This document shows, piece after piece, positions 62,184-64,000 of a DNA stretch of 64,000 nucleotides. Position numbers and translations under genes: made by a program. The stretch covers positions 124,001 through 188,000 of the forward strand of contig NZ_JAJSOK010000001.1 in assembly GCF_021283305.1 (NCBI RefSeq). Reading direction: 5' to 3'. The DNA comes from Pseudonocardia kujensis (GTDB taxonomy: Bacteria; Actinomycetota; Actinomycetes; Mycobacteriales; Pseudonocardiaceae). Every line of letters starts with the position of its first letter. Positions within the stretch are counted from its first letter, which is position 1. The notes under the pieces were generated by a model. That model worked only from the letters and a program-made list of their open reading frames with translations. It had not been told where the DNA came from and ran no database searches.

Positions 62184-62504
62184 TCAGCAATGCGGCAACA
62201 CGGGCGCGACGGAGATCGCGCCGCGATGCACGTACTCCGCGCCGTGGGGGCCGGAGATGCGGAACCAGTTGGGGTTGCCGGTCAGCGTCTGCCCCTCGGT
62301 GTGGCAGACGGTGTGCACCGCGGTCCCGGGTGCGAGGTCCCGGATCGGCGCGGTCTGCGTCGACGAGCTGGAGTAGGAGTTCGTCGGCGCGAGCACGAGC
62401 CCGGTCGGGTCGGCGTGCTCGGCAGCCCCGGCCACACCGGCAATGCCGACGAGTCCGAGGACGGCGAGCCCGCCGGTGGCGGCGACGGCGATGCGCTTGT
62501 TCAT
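62184..62504 (-). CDS. Secreted SH3-like domain protein
   Basis: 106 aa. The signal peptide MNKRIAVAATGGLAVLGLVG followed by IAGVAGA is probably cut near residue 27. The mature part has a bacterial SH3 pattern: TAPIRDLAPGTAVHTVCHTE, NPNWFRISGPHGAEYVHRGA, ISVAPVLPHC. Two cysteines (C-H-T-E and the C-terminal Cys) may form a disulfide. Similar small exported proteins are common in actinobacteria and presumably bind the cell wall or other partners. Confidence 0.8.
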   Translation of the reverse strand: MNKRIAVAATGGLAVLGLVGIAGVAGAAEHADPTGLVLAPTNSYSSSSTQTAPIRDLAPGTAVHTVCHTEGQTLTGNPNWFRISGPHGAEYVHRGAISVAPVLPHC

Positions 62505-62506
62505 CT

Positions 62507-62908
62507 TCAGGAGTCCCTTCGTGGCGTCTGCCCGGGTGGTTCCGGGATGTCACGAAGGGTGCTGCGGCGCGCGTCCCGCCGGGACCGGGTGATCGGCCGA
62601 TGTCGCGGAGGACAGGGGAGGCCCCCGACCGGGGGACGGGAGCCGGCCGGGTGGGCGGGGGAGCGCCGCTCGCCCCTCGCCGGGCCAGCCGGTCGCGGCC
62701 GTGGGCGCCCGGGGGTGGGGCCGGTCGGGGTGGTCGGCGGGGACCACCGCGGAGGGCAGCGCCGTCCAGCAGGACGGTAGCTGCACTGGCGGAACACGAC
62801 CGGGGCGTCGACGTCGTCGGCCGCCGTGGCGATGATCTGCGGCCCGTCGTCGATCCCGAGGGCGAGCCAGCCCTCTCCGGTGTCGTCGAGGACCTCGCCG
62901 CAGTGCAC
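62507..62908 (-). CDS. Doubtful small protein with Cys pair
   Basis: From a GTG at 62908 the frame reads HCGEVLDDTGEGWLALGIDD then GPQIIATAADDVDAPVVFRQ and CSYRPAGRRC, followed by low-complexity Arg/Pro sequence to 62507. The first 50 residues look protein-like, and a Cys two codons upstream of the GTG would complete a CxxC pair, but no better start exists. Either a short real protein has lost its start or the frame is open by chance. The rest of 62505-63057 shows nothing else. Confidence 0.3.
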   Translation of the reverse strand: MHCGEVLDDTGEGWLALGIDDGPQIIATAADDVDAPVVFRQCSYRPAGRRCPPRWSPPTTPTGPTPGRPRPRPAGPARGERRSPAHPAGSRPPVGGLPCPPRHRPITRSRRDARRSTLRDIPEPPGQTPRRDS

Positions 62909-63057
62909 GCAGGCGGTCGCGGAGCCGACCTGGGCGAGGTTGTCGTCCGTGCTGCTGCGCGGGCTCGGTCTCGACCCGGTGCTCCCCCGGGGCGGGAAAG
63001 CTGCGCGCGGGCGTCGGACGACCGGCTGTGCGGGCCGCTGCCGCCTACGATCGGCGC

Positions 63058-63768
63058 ATGAGCGAACCGGGGGCGGGCCGGAAGGGCGGGCGGGCCGGCA
63101 CGGCGCGGCGCGAGCTGGTCGAGAACGAGCTCTACGAGCACGCCACCCGGCTCTTCGCCGAGCGCGGCTTCGCGGGCACGAGCCTGCAGGACATCGCCGA
63201 TGCCCTCGGCATCACCCGGCCCGCGCTCTACTACTACGTCAAGAGCAAGGACGAGCTGCTGGCCAAGCTGGTCACCGAGGTCACCGACGGCCCGCTCGAC
63301 GAGCTGACCGCGCTCGTCGAGCGGGATCGCGACCCGGTGCAGCGGCTGCGCGGGATCGTCCAGGTGATCGTCGGGCGGCGGACCACGCAGCCCGCGCGGT
63401 TCCGGCTGCTCATCCGCTCCGAGGCCGAGCTGCCGGCCGAGCTCACCGCGGCCTACGACGAGAGCCGCCGCGCGGTGCTCAAGGTCATCGCCGGGGTGAT
63501 CGACGACGGGGTGCGGGCGGGCCGCTTCCGGCCCGTCGACGCGCGGGTCGCGGCGCTGGGCGTGCTCGGCATGTGCAACTGGGTCGCGTGGTGGTTCCAC
63601 CCCGGGGGCAAGGACACCGCCGAGGGCGTGGTGGACCAGCTCGCGGACATGGCGGTCGCCGCCCTGGTGCGCCCGGACCACCAGGCTCCGGAGGCCGAGG
63701 GGCCGGCCGCCGCCCTGAAGCTGCTGCGCCAGGACCTCGATCACCTCGAGCGCATCCTCGATCTCTGA
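63058..63768 (+). CDS. TetR-family regulator, KstR2-like architecture
   Basis: 236 aa from the ATG at 63058. HTH: ELVENELYEHATRLFAERGF, AGTSLQDIADALGITRPALY, YYVKSKDELLAKLVTEVTD. The C-terminal TetR_C_33-type domain contains ARFRLLIRSEAELPAELTAA, RAVLKVIAGVIDDGVRAGRF and MCNWVAWWFHPGGKDTAEGV, the W-V-A-W-W-[FY]-x-P-G pattern of regulators that sense acyl-CoA compounds. Targets probably lie beyond the window. Gene order beyond it cannot be seen. Confidence 0.9.
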   Translation: MSEPGAGRKGGRAGTARRELVENELYEHATRLFAERGFAGTSLQDIADALGITRPALYYYVKSKDELLAKLVTEVTDGPLDELTALVERDRDPVQRLRGIVQVIVGRRTTQPARFRLLIRSEAELPAELTAAYDESRRAVLKVIAGVIDDGVRAGRFRPVDARVAALGVLGMCNWVAWWFHPGGKDTAEGVVDQLADMAVAALVRPDHQAPEAEGPAAALKLLRQDLDHLERILDL

Positions 63769-64000
63769 TCCCGCCGTCCCGACGGAGCCCCTCCGCCGCA
63801 GGTGGAGGGCCCTTTCGGCGTGGGCGAGGCCACGAATCGTCGACTGCGTCGAACTGCTGGCGGGACCACCGGGTGCGGGGGCGACCACGTCCCGGTCCCG
63901 ACCTTCGACCCGGCCGCGACGGTGTGCTTCGTCCAGAGGTGGTGATCACGTGTCGGCGGGCCCTGCCGGACCGGCGCGACCGGCACCCGGGGCTCGCAAG
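63769..64000. other. Noncoding end of window with a diverged hairpin-repeat copy
   Basis: Between about 63880 and 63955 the sequence CCCGACCTTCGACCC...TTCGTCCAGAGGTGGTGATCACGTG resembles the dispersed element at 59473 (TTCGAC, CGTCCAGAG, GGTGATCA). An inverted repeat GGAGCCCCTCCG/CGGAGGGCCC-like region near 63785-63815 may terminate the TetR gene. No gene is recognised. Confidence 0.4.

Noticed and set aside
60402-62780. A 792-codon plus-strand open frame across the repeat arrays
   Set aside because: It has low-complexity Arg/Gly/Pro translation, no start signals, and overlaps the convergent beta-helix and SH3-protein genes. Its openness is explained by base composition.

Overview
The window is very G+C-rich DNA from an actinomycete. 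GTG starts and 4-nt ATGA/GTGA overlaps are frequent, and the genes include a mycothiol-type DinB/MDMPI protein, a probable F420-type luciferase-like oxidoreductase, a ThrE-type exporter, OtsAB and a form-II-like molybdenum hydroxylase. A Pseudonocardia-like member of the Pseudonocardiales is my best guess. That is inference from gene content, since no 16S gene or marker phylogeny is available here.

Layout. 1-12.4 kb is core chromosome: the end of ispD, ispF, cysS, rlmB, a Zur-type zinc ABC operon (znuACB-like), a LacI regulator, otsBA and a thrE-like exporter, closing with tRNA-Thr(UGU) at 12400-12471. 12.5-31 kb is accessory. It opens with decayed gene fragments directly after the tRNA. Next comes a compact catabolic block (13.4-24.0 kb) of a GntR/FCD regulator, flavin reductase, degenerate RibB-like protein, FAH hydrolase, PPOX protein, carboxymuconolactone-decarboxylase-like protein, VOC protein, MDR reductase, two luciferase-like monooxygenases, an FMN 2-hydroxyacid oxidase and a DJ-1/PfpI protein. 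A 17-bp perfect palindrome sits in the same position in three promoters of this block, and a 14/17 copy lies upstream of the regulator gene. It is therefore probably one GntR-controlled regulon, and I do not recognise the substrate. A PrpE-like acyl-CoA synthetase and several broken beta-oxidation-type genes follow (24.2-27.6 kb), then a TetR-cupin pair with its own palindrome, DoxX, GlsB and an IS256-type transposase scrap.

31-38.7 kb holds a metallocarboxypeptidase preceded by a coupled small protein, a DUF899 protein, a coxL-coxM-coxS-type molybdenum hydroxylase operon and a GT2 glycosyltransferase. 38.8-49.1 kb is a complete upper phenylacetate pathway in two divergent operons: paaK-paaZ-thiolase on the minus strand and paaABCDE plus an enoyl-CoA hydratase on the plus strand. 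A TetR regulator gene lies between them, and near-identical operator-like palindromes precede both operons. pntAB transhydrogenase follows (49.3-52.3 kb).

52.3-64 kb is a patchwork. It has intact genes (VOC, alpha/beta hydrolase, Cds1-like PLP enzyme, SugE/Gdx-type SMR exporter, left-handed beta-helix protein, secreted SH3-like protein, TetR) among remnants of a SnoaL-like protein, an antiporter, AraC, SCO and a hydrolase. A linalool dehydratase/isomerase-like gene here is split by four frameshifts. At 59.5-61.2 kb lies a 1.7-kb noncoding block of stacked repeat families: a 20-nt tandem array, an approximately 80-nt hairpin element, a 30-nt array and a 9-nt array.

System-level reading. The best candidate for an undescribed system is the GntR-palindrome island. 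Flavin reductase plus two flavin- or F420-type monooxygenases would open a substrate, the FAH, VOC and CMD-type enzymes would process it, and the hydroxyacid oxidase would feed an acid into central metabolism. The RibB-like member has lost conserved metal- and substrate-site residues and may have a new role.
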